Shown: positions 1 to 9,017 of the stretch, piece after piece
Layout of the letters: each line of letters begins with the position of its first letter
How positions within the stretch are numbered: position 1 is the first letter of the stretch
Assembly: GCF_005938085.1 (NCBI RefSeq)
Contig: NZ_SMZK01000001.1
Location: forward strand, 744,001-808,000
Source: Haloterrigena sp. H1
GTDB taxonomy: Archaea; Halobacteriota; Halobacteria; Halobacteriales; Natrialbaceae
Direction: 5' to 3'
Length of the DNA: 64,000 bases
Notes under the pieces: model-generated
The model's input: the letters and a program-made list of their open reading frames with translations, nothing else
Told to the model about the DNA's origin: nothing
Databases searched by the model: none
Made by a program: the position numbers and the translations under genes

Positions 1-307
1 CGGCGTCGATCACGGCCAGATACGAGCCGTTGAGCTCTCGCAGCGCCTCGATGCCGATCGTCTCGTAGCGTTTGAGGAGCCAGCGCGCGGCGTTCGACTC
101 GTCATTGGGAACGTACGCCTCACCCCAGACGAGACAACAGCCCTCGTCGCCAGTGTACGTGGCGCTCCAGCCGGGGACGCCGAGATCAGCGTCCCTGATG
201 CCGACTGTAAGAGTCGATCCGGCGAGGATCTCGTCGAATTCGTCGCTGGATCTGAACCGCTCGAACGTGTCGATACCACCCATTACACCGAAGAGTTCCC
301 TATTCAT
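1..307 (-). CDS. Asparagine synthase-like protein, N-terminal fragment (cut by window edge)
   Basis: An open minus-strand frame begins at ATG 307 (MNRELFGVMGG) and runs off the left edge. A second in-frame ATG is at 283. About 102 residues are visible. The segment ending in LRELNGSYLAVIDA matches the end of the class II glutamine amidotransferase domain of asparagine-synthase-like proteins, where an LxGxFAxAIxD motif is usual. The family normally starts Met-Cys, and that Cys is the glutaminase nucleophile; here residue 2 is Asn. The protein is therefore probably not a normal glutamine-hydrolysing enzyme. Such divergent homologues are common in haloarchaeal glycan clusters, which fits the neighbouring glycosyltransferases. 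The family call is inferred from a short stretch, because the synthetase domain lies outside the window. Confidence 0.55.
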   Translation of the reverse strand, partial: MNRELFGVMGGIDTFERFRSSDEFDEILAGSTLTVGIRDADLGVPGWSATYTGDEGCCLVWGEAYVPNDESNAARWLLKRYETIGIEALRELNGSYLAVIDA

Positions 308-527
308 CGTCGAAGACCACCTGAGACGGCGTACGACCGTATGGAAGAGCCGAGCTCCGCCCGATCTTCGCTCGCGTACGCCTCCGTGGACCACCGTCGA
401 ACGGCCGCTCAATTACTATGCGATCGTTAAGCGCTCAGACGGTGGGGATGGGCCGGGTCAGACGGCTACCGATTCGACCTATTGAATCCATAATAATGGG
501 ATCACTGTCGGTAGCTTCGGCGCACTA

Positions 528-1856
528 ATGTCACGGAAACGTACGACGCGACGTCGGTTCCTCGCACTCTCGGGTGCAGCCGGACTCACCGGCATGGCCG
601 GCTGTGCAGAGCAACTCGAGTCGGCAGCCAACCAGGTCGCCGGTCAGTCGTCGAACGAGACGCCGAGTGATGCGAGCGGCTCCACGCCGGGGCTCACCGA
701 CGGCGTTCCGCCGCTCGAGACCGAGTTCGACAGTCGAGAGCGGTATCGACAGCCGGGCGACTCGCTCGACGACTTCAGCGATCTCGACGCCTGGACCATC
801 GTTCAGGGATCGGGCGGGGCAGACGAGGACGTCGTGTTCGACGGCGAGCAGAGCTTCAGACTCCGGTCGAACGGCAGCAGGAACGTCATCGCCGAGCGAA
901 GCCTCGAGGGTGAGGATCTGACGGAAACGGACCTGTCGTTCGCGGTGCGGACGACGACGCCCGACAGCATCACGGTCAACCTACGAGTGGTCGACCAGTT
1001 CGGGAGCTCGAAAGTCTACTCGCTGCGGCAGATCCGGTACCGCGCGCCCGATGTCGGCTGGTTCCGCGCGAGTCCCGGCGTCTTCCAGCAAAGCGAGTAC
1101 GAACCCGCACTCGACCACCTCGATCGGCTCGAGATTCAAGTGCTCCACTCAATGCCGGAGGCGGAGATCTGGATCGACGATCTGCGGACCCATCCGACGC
1201 CCGATCAGGGGTACGTCATGCTGAGCTGGGACGACGGGACGCTCGACTACTACGAGACAGCCGCGCCGCTCCACGACGAGTACGGATTCCCGGCAGTTCA
1301 GGCGGCGATACCGCGGTGGGCCGAACAGGGTCGAGACGGGATCATGTCGATTTCGGAACTGCTGGACCGACAGGAGGCTGGCGATCAGATCGTCGTCCAC
1401 GGGACGCACGAGCCGATTCACGAACTCGACGACGAAGCCACGATCAATGAACGGCTTCGACGGGACAAACAGTGGTTCATCGACAACGGGTTCGAAGGCG
1501 CGAACTACATCGTCCATCCACACAACAGCTTCGACAAGACGAGCCTCGAGCAGGCGACCGCCTACCACTACTGTGGCGGCTTCAACCAGGCCGGCAACGT
1601 CAACACGACGAGCGTCTACGGTTTCGATCCGCTGGCGTTACCGCGGACGATCGGCCACGACCTCGAGATATCGAAACGGTGTGTCGACCTCGCCGCCCAG
1701 CACAACCAGTGTACGATCCTCAACTTCCACACCTTCGAAGCCCATAATACGATGCCAAAGGCCGATTACGAAGCGCTGCTCGAGTACATCGACAGCGCCG
1801 ATGTCGAGGTCATCACCTTCGACGACCTCTGGGAGTTGCGGACGAGCAACCGCTGA
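528..1856 (+). CDS. Tat lipoprotein with polysaccharide deacetylase (NodB-like) domain
   Basis: This 442-residue protein opens with a twin-arginine signal (RRRFLAL, residues 8-14) and a lipobox ending at Cys26, so it should be exported folded and anchored by lipid. Residues about 80-220 look like a beta-sandwich carbohydrate-binding or lectin-like domain. From about residue 225 a NodB-type deacetylase barrel follows: SWDDGT supplies the catalytic/metal Asp pair and GTHEPIHEL supplies the HxxxH metal ligands. A late conserved piece, ILNFHTFE, resembles the final His motif. The likely role is removal of N-acetyl groups from an extracellular or nascent polysaccharide. The paralogue at 4375 has the same layout but a damaged active site. 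The ATG is the first after a non-coding gap of about 220 bp. Confidence 0.85.
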   Translation: MSRKRTTRRRFLALSGAAGLTGMAGCAEQLESAANQVAGQSSNETPSDASGSTPGLTDGVPPLETEFDSRERYRQPGDSLDDFSDLDAWTIVQGSGGADEDVVFDGEQSFRLRSNGSRNVIAERSLEGEDLTETDLSFAVRTTTPDSITVNLRVVDQFGSSKVYSLRQIRYRAPDVGWFRASPGVFQQSEYEPALDHLDRLEIQVLHSMPEAEIWIDDLRTHPTPDQGYVMLSWDDGTLDYYETAAPLHDEYGFPAVQAAIPRWAEQGRDGIMSISELLDRQEAGDQIVVHGTHEPIHELDDEATINERLRRDKQWFIDNGFEGANYIVHPHNSFDKTSLEQATAYHYCGGFNQAGNVNTTSVYGFDPLALPRTIGHDLEISKRCVDLAAQHNQCTILNFHTFEAHNTMPKADYEALLEYIDSADVEVITFDDLWELRTSNR

Positions 1857-1947
1857 TTTCGGCGCGGCCTGCGCGCACAACTAGTTCTCGAGGCGACCGC
1901 CGCCCGTTCACCGACGACCGCCACGTATAATTTTGACGCCGACTCAG

Positions 1948-3069
1948 TCAGCAGCCCGTTGAGAGCGTGAGCCGGTCGGTGTCAGTCGCTCCCTCGGCAT
2001 CGACGACGCGGAGCACCACCGGGTGATCCCCGTTTTCGCTGACCGTCACCTCGATCGTCTCGCCGGTTCGGTCGAACGTGCCGTCGTCACCGACTTTCCA
2101 CTCGTAGCGGACGAGTTCGCCGTCGGGATCGCGCGACTGGGACGCGTCGAGCGTCACCGTCTGGCCTGGCTCGAGCGTTGTTTCGGCCGCGTCCGTCGGC
2201 ACCGTCTCAATTCGTGCGACCGGTGGCTCAGTGTCGGATGTCTCGTCGCCGTCGTCAGCGGATAGTTGGGCTTCTGTTAGACTCTCGAAAAGTCGCTCGA
2301 CGATCGCCCTGTGCCACTGGACGCGAGTCTCGAGTTCGACGTCGGCCGAGAGCGTCTCCGCGAGGAACGTGTTGGCGTTCAGATCGCGGGCGGCCTTGTG
2401 GACGAGCAGCCCGTTCGGCTCGGTATCGGGCGAGGAAAACGGTCCGGGCTGGAACGCGAGGTCGGGATCGTCCACGTAGTTTCTAGTGACGTGCTCGGCG
2501 GCGTCAGCGGCAGCGGGTTCGGCACTCTCGCTTTTCGAGTGGAAGATCGCCTGTCCGACGCCGTCCGTGGGATCGCCCGCGTAGATGTCCGTCGACTCGT
2601 GGAGATCGATCAGAACGTCGGGGTCGTGCTCCCTGACGACGTCCCAGATCGCGCGTGCGAGTTCCGTCTGCGGTGTCTCCCCCTCGGGGAACTGTCGGTT
2701 GAGGTTGGTCCCCTCCTCGTCGGTTCTGGTTCCGCGCTCGATCGCGACGGCGTTCGCCTCGGGAATCACGACGAGCGTGCCGGCGTCGATCGTCCAGTCG
2801 GCGATCTGACCTGCGGCCGTGTAGCCTGCCACCTCGTTTCCGTGGATCCCACCGACGACGACCGCCGTCGGTCCCTCGGCGTCCGCAGTGGTCACGGAGA
2901 CGGTCGTTTCCTCGTCCGTTCCTTCGCGAATCGGGAACGACGTTCGCGTGACTGTTCTCCCGTCGGTGTCGGCCGTGTCGCCGACCACGCTGGCGACGCC
3001 AGTGCTCGTGAGTGTGCATCCGGCTGCGACAGCCAAAACGGTCCGCCGTGAGAGCGTATCGCGTTGCAT
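1948..3069 (-). CDS. Secreted M14/AstE-like zinc hydrolase with C-terminal PKD domain
   Basis: The frame is open upstream to 3375, but the natural start is ATG 3069. It gives 373 residues beginning with a Tat-type signal (SRRTVLAVAAGC, possible lipobox Cys18). The catalytic domain spans about residues 40-260 and resembles succinylglutamate desuccinylase/aspartoacylase and carboxypeptidase enzymes of family M14. GGIHGNE gives the zinc-binding HxxE, TNLNRQFP gives the NxNR substrate motif, and VLIDLHES gives a conserved His. About 85 C-terminal residues (PPVARIE, DASQSRDPDGE, YEWKVGD) form a PKD immunoglobulin-like domain, common in archaeal surface proteins. The substrate is unknown; extracellular peptide or acyl-amino-acid cleavage is inferred. 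The gene runs opposite to the deacetylase gene at 528. Confidence 0.8.
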   Translation of the reverse strand: MQRDTLSRRTVLAVAAGCTLTSTGVASVVGDTADTDGRTVTRTSFPIREGTDEETTVSVTTADAEGPTAVVVGGIHGNEVAGYTAAGQIADWTIDAGTLVVIPEANAVAIERGTRTDEEGTNLNRQFPEGETPQTELARAIWDVVREHDPDVLIDLHESTDIYAGDPTDGVGQAIFHSKSESAEPAAADAAEHVTRNYVDDPDLAFQPGPFSSPDTEPNGLLVHKAARDLNANTFLAETLSADVELETRVQWHRAIVERLFESLTEAQLSADDGDETSDTEPPVARIETVPTDAAETTLEPGQTVTLDASQSRDPDGELVRYEWKVGDDGTFDRTGETIEVTVSENGDHPVVLRVVDAEGATDTDRLTLSTGC

Positions 3070-3218
3070 TCGTCCGCCCCGTCGGGGTCGGGCGGTTTTA
3101 CTACAAGTGTGATAACGATAGAAACGGGATACTTTCGCTTCTGCAACGGTCTGCGTCGATCGAACGCTCGCGCTCAGGCGCTGGCGACCGATCCCAACGG
3201 ACCGACGTGGCCCCCGAC

Positions 3219-4193
3219 TTACCGAGTGAGCGCGCGCCAACCGACCGTCGCGATGACGAGCGAAACGACGAGCGCCGCGACGACCGGACGTGGTCGCCGC
3301 CGGATGCCAGCGCCGGCGACCCAGCAGACACCGGGACACGTCCGCGGCGACACCGACGCTGTTCGCAGGTGCCACAGCCCCTGCAGGAAGCGTCCCTCCG
3401 CGAAGTACTGCTTTGCGAGGATGAGTGCGTGGCTCGAGCGGATCTCGTAGCCCCGCTCCTCGAAGTGCTCGACGTCGGGCTCGTACGCCGAGAGATACTG
3501 CTCGCTGGCGGCCGCGATGACGTCTGCCGGCGGACTCCCGGTCTCCTCGCGGACGACGAGTTCCTCGTCGACGTAGGCGAGCTTTCCGTGCTCGAGGACA
3601 CGCAGGCAGAACTCGGGGTCCTGAAACCGGTCGAGGTCCTCGTCGAAGCCGCCGGCGTCCCTGGCGATGGCGGTCCGAACGAGCAGCGTCGAGCCGGCAC
3701 CCGGCTGGACGTTGTCAGCGAGGATCTCGCCGACCAGTTCGTTGTTTCCTTCCCGCGTCGGGTCGTCGTCTAAGCGTGCGAGCACGGACGCGGCGGCCGA
3801 CCGGAGCCGTCCGTCCGTTCCGGACAGCTCGTAGCCCGTATCACAGTAGACGCCGACCCAGTCGCTCGAGCGATCCTCGAGGGCCGCGAGCTGGCGGTCG
3901 AGTTTTTCGGGATGCCATTCGTCGTCGGAGTCGAGGAACGCGACGTACTCTCCGCATGCGTGCTCGAGGCCCGTGTTCCGGGCGACGTTCGCACCCTGAT
4001 TGGTCTCGTGGATGACCGGTCGAACCCGCGGATCATCGTAGGCGGCCAGCACCGACTCGGTGTTGTCGGTCGAGCCGTCGTCGACGACGACTACCTCGAG
4101 ATCGTCGATCGTCTGGGCGAGCGCGCTATCGATCGCGCGTAGAAGCGTCTTCGCTCTGTTGTACGTCGGAATGATGACGCTGACGCGAGTCAT
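3219..4193 (-). CDS. Family 2 glycosyltransferase
   Basis: A 324-residue GT-A protein. The first 100 residues carry the hallmarks of family GT2: VSVIIPTYNRA at residues 4-14, VVVVDDGSTDNT for nucleotide-sugar binding, GANVARNTGLEHA, and the DxD-like FLDSDDEW for metal. A hydrophobic segment near the C-terminus (VVAALVVSLVIATVGW) suggests membrane attachment. The sugar donor and acceptor cannot be told from sequence. Together with the flippase and other transferases it probably builds a surface polysaccharide or S-layer glycan. It lies about 150 bp upstream of, and in line with, the M14-type hydrolase gene. Confidence 0.88.
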   Translation of the reverse strand: MTRVSVIIPTYNRAKTLLRAIDSALAQTIDDLEVVVVDDGSTDNTESVLAAYDDPRVRPVIHETNQGANVARNTGLEHACGEYVAFLDSDDEWHPEKLDRQLAALEDRSSDWVGVYCDTGYELSGTDGRLRSAAASVLARLDDDPTREGNNELVGEILADNVQPGAGSTLLVRTAIARDAGGFDEDLDRFQDPEFCLRVLEHGKLAYVDEELVVREETGSPPADVIAAASEQYLSAYEPDVEHFEERGYEIRSSHALILAKQYFAEGRFLQGLWHLRTASVSPRTCPGVCWVAGAGIRRRPRPVVAALVVSLVIATVGWRALTR

Positions 4194-4374
4194 TTCTCAG
4201 GGCTTCCAGTCTGGCCCGGATTATTATCGCGTGGATAAACGGCGTCACCGCCAGTAGGAGGTGAGTAGTCCGGCCGGTCGGCAATATGACGGACTCGTGT
4301 CCAACAAGAATTGGTCGTCGACAGCCCTCCTAATGCCTGTATAAGGAAAAGCGAACAGTTCGTCCACGCGGTCA

Positions 4375-5640
4375 ATGACGGACCGAAACCGACGATCGTT
4401 CATGACTACGGCTGCGGCGGTCGGCACACTCGGGTTCGCGGGCTGTCTCTCGCAGGTACGTGAGTGGCGCGGGACGGACGGCAAACCGACGGCCACCCAG
4501 TCGGGCGACGGAACTTCCCAGTCGGGAGCTGGTGACAGCTTGGACCTCCCGGGAGACCCGATCGATCGCTTCGAGGACCTCGATCAGTGGACCGCGATGA
4601 TCGGCGGCGGCGATCTCGAGGCCACGACGACTGATCCGTACGCCGGATCGCAATCGGCACATCTCACGGCGTCCGAGAACACTGAGTATGCGGCCATCTA
4701 TAGGACGATTCCGGACGGACTGGATTTGACCGGGAAGAGCCTCTCGCTGGCCGTCAACTTCACCGGCCGCGAGCAGCTGCACCTCACGCTCGAGCTGTTC
4801 GCGCCGAACTCGCGCAACGTACACGCCATGCAACGCACGCTCACCGGCCCGGCCGATCGGTGGGTGCGCGTCGATTTCGGTACCGACCGGATCGAGACCC
4901 AGCCCGATCTCTCGGACGTACGCGAGGTTCGACTGATCGCCCGCCGTCGCGGTGACCTGAGCGGGCCGATCGACTGTCGGGTCGACGACCTTCGAGCAGC
5001 CGATCGGCCCGGCACGGGCCAGGTCATGCTCCTGTTCGACGGGACGCTCGAGAGCCACTACACGAACGCCTTCGACCGGATGCAGGAGTACGGGTTCGCG
5101 GGTGTCGAAGCGGTCATCCCCGAGGCTGTCGGCGAGGGCGGCCGGCTCACGCTCGACAAGCTCACCGAACTGGACGGCGCAGGCTGGGACCTCGCAGCCC
5201 GGCCGCGAACCGGCTCGAAGTTCCTCCACGAGTTCACCCCCGAGCAACAGGAGGGGATGATCCGGCGGACGAAAGCGTATCTCGAGAATCGTGGCTTCGA
5301 AGACGGCGCGAAGCACTTCGTCACGCCGCGGAACGTCCTCGGGTCGACGGCGAACGACCTCGTCCGCGAGTATCACGAGCAGGCGTTCCGGTTCGGCGGC
5401 GGCCCGAACGGGCTCCCGCTGACGGACCCCCACAATGTCGGTTTCTTCGCCGGCGATGCCGGCGACGAGACGAAAACGTACGTCGATTACGCTGCCACGT
5501 ACGGACAACTCGCAGTCCTGCACTTCGAATACATCGGCGAGGACGGCATGAGCGAACAGGCGTTCGACGGTCTGCTCGAGTATATCGACGCGCAGAACGT
5601 CGACGTCGTCACCGCCACCGACCTCCTGGGTGACCGCTGA
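4375..5640 (+). CDS. Tat lipoprotein, polysaccharide deacetylase-like with eroded active site
   Basis: This 421-residue protein is a paralogue of the one at 528: Tat motif NRRSFM (residues 5-10), lipobox Cys24, a lectin-like middle domain and a NodB-like C-terminal domain. Aligned by eye, the deacetylase motif SWDDGT of the paralogue becomes LLFDGT, losing one Asp of the pair. The HxxxH of GTHEPIHEL becomes TGSKFLHEF, losing the first His. A metal-dependent deacetylase needs those ligands, so this copy is probably inactive or changed in function, for example carbohydrate binding. Its stop overlaps the start of the next glycosyltransferase by one base (TGATG), so the two are translationally coupled. 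Confidence 0.78.
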   Translation: MTDRNRRSFMTTAAAVGTLGFAGCLSQVREWRGTDGKPTATQSGDGTSQSGAGDSLDLPGDPIDRFEDLDQWTAMIGGGDLEATTTDPYAGSQSAHLTASENTEYAAIYRTIPDGLDLTGKSLSLAVNFTGREQLHLTLELFAPNSRNVHAMQRTLTGPADRWVRVDFGTDRIETQPDLSDVREVRLIARRRGDLSGPIDCRVDDLRAADRPGTGQVMLLFDGTLESHYTNAFDRMQEYGFAGVEAVIPEAVGEGGRLTLDKLTELDGAGWDLAARPRTGSKFLHEFTPEQQEGMIRRTKAYLENRGFEDGAKHFVTPRNVLGSTANDLVREYHEQAFRFGGGPNGLPLTDPHNVGFFAGDAGDETKTYVDYAATYGQLAVLHFEYIGEDGMSEQAFDGLLEYIDAQNVDVVTATDLLGDR

Positions 5641-6698
5641 TGTACCGGGGCTCGAGCGTCGGCGTCGTGATACCCGCCTACAACGAGGAAGGGTTCGTCG
5701 GCGACGTTATCCGCGAGATGCCCGCGTACATCGATCGGATCTACGTGATCGACGACCGGTCGACGGACGGCACCTGGGGTGAAATCCTCGAGGCCGCGCG
5801 GGCGGACGCAAGCGAGCACGGAAGCTACGATGGCACGACCGTCCAGCAACTCGTGGCCGACGGCGGCGCGACCGCGCTGGCGAATCGGGCGACGGTTCGC
5901 GACACGATCGGTCGGGTCGTCCCGATCGAGCACCGGGAGAACCGCGGTGCCGGCGGTGCGATCAAGACCGGCTATCTCGCCGCGCTCGCGGACGGCGTGG
6001 ACGCAACGGCCACCGTCGACGCGGACGGGCAGATGGACCTCTCCCAGCTGCCACGGCTCCTCGATCCGATCGTCGAGGGCCGCGCCGACTACGCGAAGGG
6101 CAACCGGCTCCTGTCGCGGGAGTACCGGGCCGCGATGCCGCGGTTTCGGTTCATCGGCAACGCGATGCTGACGTTCCTGACGAAGATTGCCTCGGGCTAC
6201 TGGAAGACGATGGATCCCCAGAACGGGTACACGGCGATCTCCCACGACGCGCTCGCGGCGATCGACGTCGAAAACCTCTACGAGTACTACGGCTACTGCA
6301 ACGACCTGCTGGTGAAACTGAACGTCCACGGGATGCGTGTCGCCGACGTGGCGATGCCGGCGGTCTACGGCGAGGAGGAGTCGAGCATCGCGTACGCGGA
6401 GTATATCCCAAAGGTCTCGGTGATGTTGCTTCGCGACTTCCTGTGGCGGCTGAAAACCAAGTACCTCGCGGTGGATTTCCACCCGCTCGCCCTGTTTTAC
6501 CTCTTCGGTGCGGCGACGGCTGCGATCGGCGTCCTCGGAACCGGCGTGGCGGTGTTTTCGGCGCTTCCGAGTCCCGGCACACCGGCCGTCCAGGGCGCGA
6601 CGAGTCTACTGTTGCTCGTCGCCGGTATCGCGTTCCTCCTGCTGGCGATGGTGTTCGACATGGCCGAAAGCGAATCGCTCGAGCGGCAGGTGCGATAG
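5640..6698 (+). CDS. Family 2 glycosyltransferase, dolichyl-phosphate sugar synthase type, with C-terminal membrane segments
   Basis: A 352-residue protein starting with VGVVIPAYNEEGFVGDVI, typical of dolichol-phosphate mannose/glucose synthase-like GT2 enzymes. Further motifs are YVIDDRSTDGT, ENRGAGGAIKTGY (G-x-G acceptor loop) and VDADGQMD (the metal-binding DxD). Two C-terminal hydrophobic stretches (about residues 280-305 and 318-340) should anchor it in the membrane. Members of this type move a sugar from a nucleotide donor to a polyprenyl phosphate. The gene shares its start with the stop of the upstream pseudo-deacetylase, which argues for joint expression. Confidence 0.85.
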   Translation: MYRGSSVGVVIPAYNEEGFVGDVIREMPAYIDRIYVIDDRSTDGTWGEILEAARADASEHGSYDGTTVQQLVADGGATALANRATVRDTIGRVVPIEHRENRGAGGAIKTGYLAALADGVDATATVDADGQMDLSQLPRLLDPIVEGRADYAKGNRLLSREYRAAMPRFRFIGNAMLTFLTKIASGYWKTMDPQNGYTAISHDALAAIDVENLYEYYGYCNDLLVKLNVHGMRVADVAMPAVYGEEESSIAYAEYIPKVSVMLLRDFLWRLKTKYLAVDFHPLALFYLFGAATAAIGVLGTGVAVFSALPSPGTPAVQGATSLLLLVAGIAFLLLAMVFDMAESESLERQVR

Positions 6699-6835
6699 CG
6701 CCGTGCGAGCGCAAATTCGCCCGCAGGGTCGTTCGGGTTGGGACTACGATTTCGTTATTCAGAGTCGGGTTTGAAACTGGGACGGGCGGAACCGGTAACG
6801 GCTGATGCTTACTGAACTCCACACTTGATCGATGG

Positions 6836-6961
6836 TCAAGGTGGATATTCAATGAGCCATGTATGATTGCAGCTTGTACATCTGATCCGGACCTTCCTCC
6901 CCGGTTCAAGTAGTGTACTGGGATTTTCTGTTCCGCAGTTTGGACAATTTTCACTCTCCAT
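6836..6961 (-). CDS. Zinc-ribbon miniprotein
   Basis: The frame is open from an ATG at 7030, but the more convincing start is ATG 6961, giving 41 residues that begin MESENCPNCG. Two CxxC pairs (CPNC and CTSC, about 20 residues apart) make a single zinc ribbon, and the rest is short connecting strand. It stands alone between two glycan genes in a relatively AT-rich pocket and has no partner gene in line. The function is unknown; such ribbons bind nucleic acid or protein. The longer start would add an unconserved-looking 23-residue head. Confidence 0.5.
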   Translation of the reverse strand: MESENCPNCGTENPSTLLEPGRKVRIRCTSCNHTWLIEYPP

Positions 6962-7251
6962 AGAGATGTGGCATCTGCTACCGGTAAAGTTCATCGTGCC
7001 ACACATATAGGGTGTGAAAAAGCGGGTCACAGCAGTAACTGATTACTCCTTCCCCTGAACGTACCGCGAGTCGCGAGTTTCACAACATATTCTAAATAAA
7101 GAAGTCGTACTATTATTTACTGGCAAGTTTCCTTGGTTTCGGCGTCAGTTCAGTCTCCGTGAGGGATGGCTCGTCCGGCCTGAAGACCGACCACTCCTGT
7201 TTCTTCGGTCATCCGCGTACGAGAAGGGGCCAGCGGCGCGTACCGGTTCTG

Positions 7252-8907
7252 TCACGGAGTGACGGTCTGTATTCCGGATCCCAATATTCCCAGCGTGAGC
7301 CCCGAGACGAGCAGGGAGAGTCCGGCGACGAACAGCAAACTATGGAGCCAGTTGCGCTCCCCTCGCTCCCTCCCGCCGGCCGCGAGCCGACTACCGATCG
7401 CGTCCGCCTTCGCGCCGAGCGGATCGGGGAACATCGACAGCACCTCGAAGGGTTCGGCGGGATCCAGTGCGCCGACGAGCAGCGCGAACGTGACGAAGAT
7501 CACGAATCCGACGGGCGGGACGGCTGCGAGTGCGAGCCACGGGTTCGTGAGAGCGGTCGAGAGGGCGACGATCGGCACGGCTGCGAGGACGGTCGTCAGT
7601 ATCGACCGTCCGAGTCGCGCGTCCGAAAGGGGATCGAAGCCGACCAGTCGAGCGCTCCAGCAGTGGAAGACGAACATCGACCCGTATCCAGTGCTGGTTG
7701 CGATGGCGGCACCGTGCATCCCGAAGCGAGGGATGAGCGCGACGTTGAGCACGAGGTTAATCACGGCCGCAGCGCCAGTAGCCGCGACTGGATATCGGAG
7801 CATGCCCTTCCCCTGTGAAATCGCCAGCACCGGACGCGCGAGCGCGAAGCCGAGCGATCCGGGAAGCAGCAGTAGCAGGGGCGTGATCGCCGGCATGGCC
7901 CCTTGGCCGAAGTAAATCGGGACGGCGATGTCTGCCAACGCCGCGAGTCCGACCGCCATGACGGCCGTCAGCAGGAACGTGTACCGCGTCGTCTTGGACG
8001 CGAGCTCCGAGATCTCTCGGAGCCGATTTTGCGACCACAGTTCCGACGTCGAGTGGACGAACACCGTCTGAAGGGCCATCGGGATGAACCAGAGGAACTC
8101 GGCGAGCGTAAGCGCCGCCTTGTAGTTCCCGACCGCGGCGCTCTCCCGGAAGTGCTGGAGCATCACGATGTCGATATGATAGAGCGACATCAGCAGGAAG
8201 ACCAGCGCGATGCTCATCGAGTTGAACGTGAGCATCTGTTTCCGAGGGAACCGCTTCGTCGGCCGACTGAACAGACACGACAGCGACACCCGACGATGCA
8301 CGAGCGCCAGTCCGATCACGGCGACGAGCGCACTCGCGACCAGATGCCCCGCAAGCGCGCCGATCACACCGGCGCCGAGGTACACCAGCGGCACGGCAAC
8401 GACGACGAACCCGACCTTGTCGAGGATCTTCAGCGGCTCCGAGTACCGCTCGAGGCCGAATCCCATGAGCGTCTTCCGCGCGTAATCGCGAAACTGCGCC
8501 GTCACGACGAGTGCGGCGAGGACGTAGAAATAACCCGTCAGCTCGGACCCGAACGCACGACCGACGAGTCCGAACCGTGTCGCAAGCACCAGCAGGAGGG
8601 CCCCGAGGACGGAGAGCACGATCGCCAGCCGGAGATAAAAGCCGACGACGTGTTCGCTCCAGTTCGCCGCGGCCCGATCCTCCGCGAGGAACTTTCGGAC
8701 GCCGTCAGTGATCCCGGAGCTGACGAAGATCATGTAGATCGCGAAGACGGACAGCAAAAACGCGTATTCGCCGAACGCCGATGCGCCGAGAAGCCGGTAC
8801 AAAAGCGGCGTCGAGAGCGCAGTGACGACGAGCACGACGACTTTCGCACTGACGACCGAGAAGACGCCACTCGCAATACTCCGATTCACGGTTTCACCCT
8901 GAAACAA
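7252..8907 (-). CDS. Wzx-type polysaccharide flippase (MATE/MurJ-like superfamily)
   Basis: A 551-residue integral membrane protein with about 12-14 hydrophobic helices from VVSAKVVVLVVTALSTPLLYRLL at the N-terminus to the C-terminal SLLFVAGLSLLVSGLTLG. The pattern of a conserved N-terminal half, a GVIGALAGHLVAS segment, a central LMSLYHIDIVMLQHF region and an LLLLLPGSLGFALARP helix fits polysaccharide-biosynthesis (RfbX/Wzx) flippases. These move lipid-linked oligosaccharides across the membrane. Its place among glycosyltransferases supports that role here. An extra hydrophilic loop of about 45 residues precedes the last two helices. Confidence 0.87.
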   Translation of the reverse strand: MFQGETVNRSIASGVFSVVSAKVVVLVVTALSTPLLYRLLGASAFGEYAFLLSVFAIYMIFVSSGITDGVRKFLAEDRAAANWSEHVVGFYLRLAIVLSVLGALLLVLATRFGLVGRAFGSELTGYFYVLAALVVTAQFRDYARKTLMGFGLERYSEPLKILDKVGFVVVAVPLVYLGAGVIGALAGHLVASALVAVIGLALVHRRVSLSCLFSRPTKRFPRKQMLTFNSMSIALVFLLMSLYHIDIVMLQHFRESAAVGNYKAALTLAEFLWFIPMALQTVFVHSTSELWSQNRLREISELASKTTRYTFLLTAVMAVGLAALADIAVPIYFGQGAMPAITPLLLLLPGSLGFALARPVLAISQGKGMLRYPVAATGAAAVINLVLNVALIPRFGMHGAAIATSTGYGSMFVFHCWSARLVGFDPLSDARLGRSILTTVLAAVPIVALSTALTNPWLALAAVPPVGFVIFVTFALLVGALDPAEPFEVLSMFPDPLGAKADAIGSRLAAGGRERGERNWLHSLLFVAGLSLLVSGLTLGILGSGIQTVTP

Positions 8908-9017
8908 TCGACAGCCGCCATCGACGACGATCGCTCACGATACGACGTACTCACTGTGGCAAGACAGTGGCGACTGGGTGGCGTTATTATACGGGGGTTA
9001 AACGGGTCGAGACGCGG

